DNA from: an archaeon
GTDB lineage: Archaea > Iainarchaeota > Iainarchaeia > Iainarchaeales > Iainarchaeaceae
Reading direction: 5' to 3'
Assembly: GCA_024653905.1 (NCBI GenBank)
Contig: JANLGZ010000060.1
Location: 1 to 6,057, forward strand
Length of the DNA: 6,057 nucleotides
Shown here piece after piece: positions 4,362-6,057 of the stretch. Each line of letters starts with the position of its first letter. The stretch's first letter is position 1. A model generated the notes under the pieces. The model had not been told where the DNA came from, did not search any database, and saw only the letters and a program-made list of their open reading frames with translations. The translations under genes and the position numbers were made by a program.

Positions 4362-5306
4362 ATGGTTGTTTGTATTATAGCTCTAATTGTTTTCGGAATT
4401 CTAAGTATTTTTTTCGCAAAATACAGACCTCTTGCAAAAGAAGCATTCGGGTGCATGTTAAGAACGGTTACTCTTCGTCCGTGCAATACTGGTTTGGATA
4501 AGCGCTTCCAGATGATTGTTTCAATGAAACTAATGAAACATAATCAAAAATTAGGGAAATTTGTTCACACACATTTCAAATCAATTGCTAATGTGTTTAT
4601 GATAATATTTTTGTTGAGTATTGTTTTCACAGGAATCGGTTTGTTTAATTTATTCATTTATGGAAACTGCAATGGTCCCAATAGTTCTGAACTTTGTTTG
4701 CTGAACACTGAAACCTATTCAAATACAAACCCCCTGGGTTTTTTGTTTCCCCCGTCTCCTGAACAAGTACACATGGTTTCGTATGAAAACCTTCCATCAA
4801 GAGGCGCTGATAATGCATTGATTACAATAGTTGAAGTCGGGTGTTTTTCATGCCCGTTCACAAAAGCTGCAGAACCTTTAGTTGATGAGGTAATGCAAAA
4901 ATATGAAGGGAAAGTAAAACTGTATTTCAAGTATTTTCCGTTGCCAAGGCATGCATATTCTCAGGAATCAAGCGAAGCAGCTGAGTGTGCACGTGATCAG
5001 GGCAAATTTTGGGAGTATAATGAGTTATTATTCACAAGACAGGTTGAGTGTATTGAACAACCAGAGGTCAGCGAGCTTCATACTCTTCACGTTGATTTTG
5101 CTGAACAATTAGGACTTAACACAGAAACCTTTTCACAATGCATGGTTTCAGGCAAATATGCTGAATATGTAGAACAACAGAAGCAGGAAAATATTAATGC
5201 GGGCATTTATGGAACCCCTACATTTTTCATTAATGGAAAAGTTCTTGTTGCACCGAAAACAATCGAAGAATTTTCTCAGATAATTGACGTTGAATTAGCC
5301 AGCTGA
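4362..5306 (+). CDS. Membrane-anchored DsbA-type thiol:disulfide oxidoreductase
   Basis: This 314-aa protein has two membrane helices (about 3-19 and 75-100), a basic loop between them (20-72), and a C-terminal DsbA/thioredoxin-fold domain (about 138-314). The domain has the active-site motif CFSC at 161-164 (VEVGCFSCPF) and the cis-proline loop GTPTFFING at 284-292, with a helical insertion between them. By the positive-inside rule the basic loop is cytoplasmic and the thiol domain is outside, where it could form, break or isomerise disulfides. Extra cysteines stand out: Cys31 and Cys41 in the cytoplasmic loop (CMLRTVTLRPC), and Cys103 and Cys112 just outside the second helix (GNCNGPNSSELC). 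This N-terminal architecture is, from memory, common in DPANN archaea. I chose ATG 4362 over an in-frame TTG at 4353 because of promoter spacing. Its neighbour is msrA, also a redox enzyme. Confidence 0.9.
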   Translation: MVVCIIALIVFGILSIFFAKYRPLAKEAFGCMLRTVTLRPCNTGLDKRFQMIVSMKLMKHNQKLGKFVHTHFKSIANVFMIIFLLSIVFTGIGLFNLFIYGNCNGPNSSELCLLNTETYSNTNPLGFLFPPSPEQVHMVSYENLPSRGADNALITIVEVGCFSCPFTKAAEPLVDEVMQKYEGKVKLYFKYFPLPRHAYSQESSEAAECARDQGKFWEYNELLFTRQVECIEQPEVSELHTLHVDFAEQLGLNTETFSQCMVSGKYAEYVEQQKQENINAGIYGTPTFFINGKVLVAPKTIEEFSQIIDVELAS

Positions 5307-5320
5307 TTTTCCAAATTCTG

Positions 5321-5335
5321 GAAAAACTTTTTATA
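5321..5335 (+). promoter_or_regulatory. BRE and TATA box for msrA
   Basis: GAAAAACTTTTTATA is a strong archaeal promoter. The TTTATA centre lies about 25 nt before the msrA ATG, so transcription should begin at or next to the start codon. There is no Shine-Dalgarno, in keeping with a leaderless mRNA. Confidence 0.7.
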
Positions 5336-5357
5336 CATCTAAGTTCTATTTGTCTTT

Positions 5358-5852
5358 ATGTCCGATAAAAAACAAAATATTGAAACAGCAGTGTTTGCTG
5401 CTGGGTGCTTTTGGGGGGTTGAAGAAATATTCAGAACCCTAAAAGGTGTAAAGGAAACAAAAGCAGGCTATAGCGGAGGAACCATTGATAATCCTACTTA
5501 TGAACAGGTCTGTACTTCTGCAACAAACCATGCAGAAGCGATTCAGATAAAATTTAACCCAACTGAAATTTCTTATGAAAAATTATTGGAAATTTTCTGG
5601 AAAAACCACAATCCAACCACGCTGAACAGCCAGGGGCCTGATGTTGGATCCCAGTACAGGTCGGTGGTTTTTTACACTAATGAAATTCAGAAAAAGATTG
5701 CTGAAAAATCAAAAAAAGAAATTGATGCATCAGGAAAATTCAAGAATCCTATTGTTACAGAAATAGTTCCTTTGAAAAAATTCTTTGATGCTGAAGAGTA
5801 CCATCAGAAATACTACTTCAAGCGCGGCATCACAAAAACCTGCCACACTTAA
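5358..5852 (+). CDS. msrA: Peptide-methionine (S)-S-oxide reductase MsrA
   Basis: This 164-aa enzyme reduces the S-epimer of methionine sulfoxide in proteins and free methionine, repairing oxidative damage in the cytosol. The family signature GCFWG (16-20) carries the nucleophilic Cys17. AGYSGG (36-41), HAEAIQIKF (58-66), and the DVGSQYRS segment (95-102) are also characteristic. The C-terminus, EEYHQKYYFKRGITKTC, places Cys162 as the probable resolving cysteine; Cys52 is a further candidate. Length is normal for a single-domain MsrA with no fused MsrB. The enzyme needs a thioredoxin-like reductant; the neighbouring DsbA-like protein is on the other side of the membrane by prediction, so a direct partnership should not be assumed. 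The ATG agrees with the leaderless promoter spacing. The stop is 3 nt from that of the convergent gene. Confidence 0.97.
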   Translation: MSDKKQNIETAVFAAGCFWGVEEIFRTLKGVKETKAGYSGGTIDNPTYEQVCTSATNHAEAIQIKFNPTEISYEKLLEIFWKNHNPTTLNSQGPDVGSQYRSVVFYTNEIQKKIAEKSKKEIDASGKFKNPIVTEIVPLKKFFDAEEYHQKYYFKRGITKTCHT

Positions 5853-5855
5853 ATT

Positions 5856-6057
5856 CTAAATTAATATTGATAAAAAATAAACCAGCGGAAACATAATTGC
5901 CTGATGGATAAGGTATAATGCTAAAGAATTCTTTCCAAGCATTTCAACAAACTTAATTCCTTCAATTTTTGGTTTTTTTATTTTAAATTTGGCTTTTCCG
6001 TTTTCAAAGAAAAAGTTTCCGGCAAAAATCCCAAGCAAAACAACTCCAAACCATGGA
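5856..6057 (-). CDS. C-terminal end of a DUF1624 / HGSNAT-like multi-pass membrane protein (cut by the window edge)
   Basis: Sixty-six residues are readable, beginning PWFGVVLLGIFAGNFFF at the window edge; the start codon lies beyond it. A membrane helix (PWFGVVLLGIFAGNF) is followed by a basic, charged loop (GKAKFKIKKPKIEG), then FVEMLGKNSLALYLIHQAIMFPLVYF, a second membrane segment. The PWFG...G and LGKNSLALYLIHQ pattern is typical of the last two helices of DUF1624 (heparan-alpha-glucosaminide N-acetyltransferase-like) proteins and related acyltransferase-3 membrane proteins, which transfer or handle acyl groups at the membrane. A TTG at 6038 is not a real start, because the reading frame stays open with family-like sequence to the edge. 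The gene converges on msrA. The subfamily and substrate cannot be decided from this fragment. Confidence 0.75.
   Translation of the reverse strand, partial: PWFGVVLLGIFAGNFFFENGKAKFKIKKPKIEGIKFVEMLGKNSLALYLIHQAIMFPLVYFLSILI

Noticed and set aside
4715..4930. A 71-codon minus-strand frame inside the DsbA-like gene.
   Set aside because: It lies fully antisense to a well-supported gene with its active-site motif, and has no promoter or ribosome-binding site.

Overview
The window is AT-rich DNA with archaeal hallmarks, most probably from a DPANN-type archaeon (Woesearchaeota/Pacearchaeota-like); the lineage is inferred from protein style, not from a marker gene. The archaeal signals are TATA boxes (TTTATA or TTTAAA types), often preceded by an A-rich BRE, about 25 nt before transcription starts that lie at or within a few nt of the start codon. 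Several genes therefore look leaderless. The genetic code is standard, with one probable GTG start.

Left part, minus strand (about 1-1020): a small regulatory module. Reading leftwards it holds a DUF5320 protein (651-950), a 32-aa mini-paralogue of its N-terminus (546-644), a long regulatory interval, and a DUF134/UPF0251 helix-turn-helix protein (87-386). Both annotated-family genes have the same palindrome type (GAAT-N4-ATTC core) just downstream of a TATA-like box. The DUF134 gene is also preceded by a perfect 49-bp tandem duplication carrying four more half-sites. The three genes of this module have Shine-Dalgarno-like sequences, unlike most of the others here.

Middle part, minus strand (1020-3134): an MscS-family mechanosensitive channel and, upstream of it, an unrecognised 282-aa protein with a very basic N-terminus. 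Each appears to have its own promoter. A 176-nt divergent promoter region (3135-3310) separates this block from the plus-strand genes.

Right part, plus strand (3311-5852): three apparently monocistronic genes. They encode a D-2-hydroxyacid (D-lactate-like) dehydrogenase, a membrane-anchored DsbA-type thiol oxidoreductase and the methionine sulfoxide reductase MsrA. The last two suggest a thiol-redox and oxidative-repair theme. At the right edge, convergent with msrA and only 3 nt from it, is the C-terminal end of a multi-pass DUF1624/HGSNAT-like membrane protein cut by the window.

The most interesting signals are the apparent DUF134 operator system and the mini-DUF5320 peptide. No CRISPR array, rRNA, tRNA or transposase was seen.
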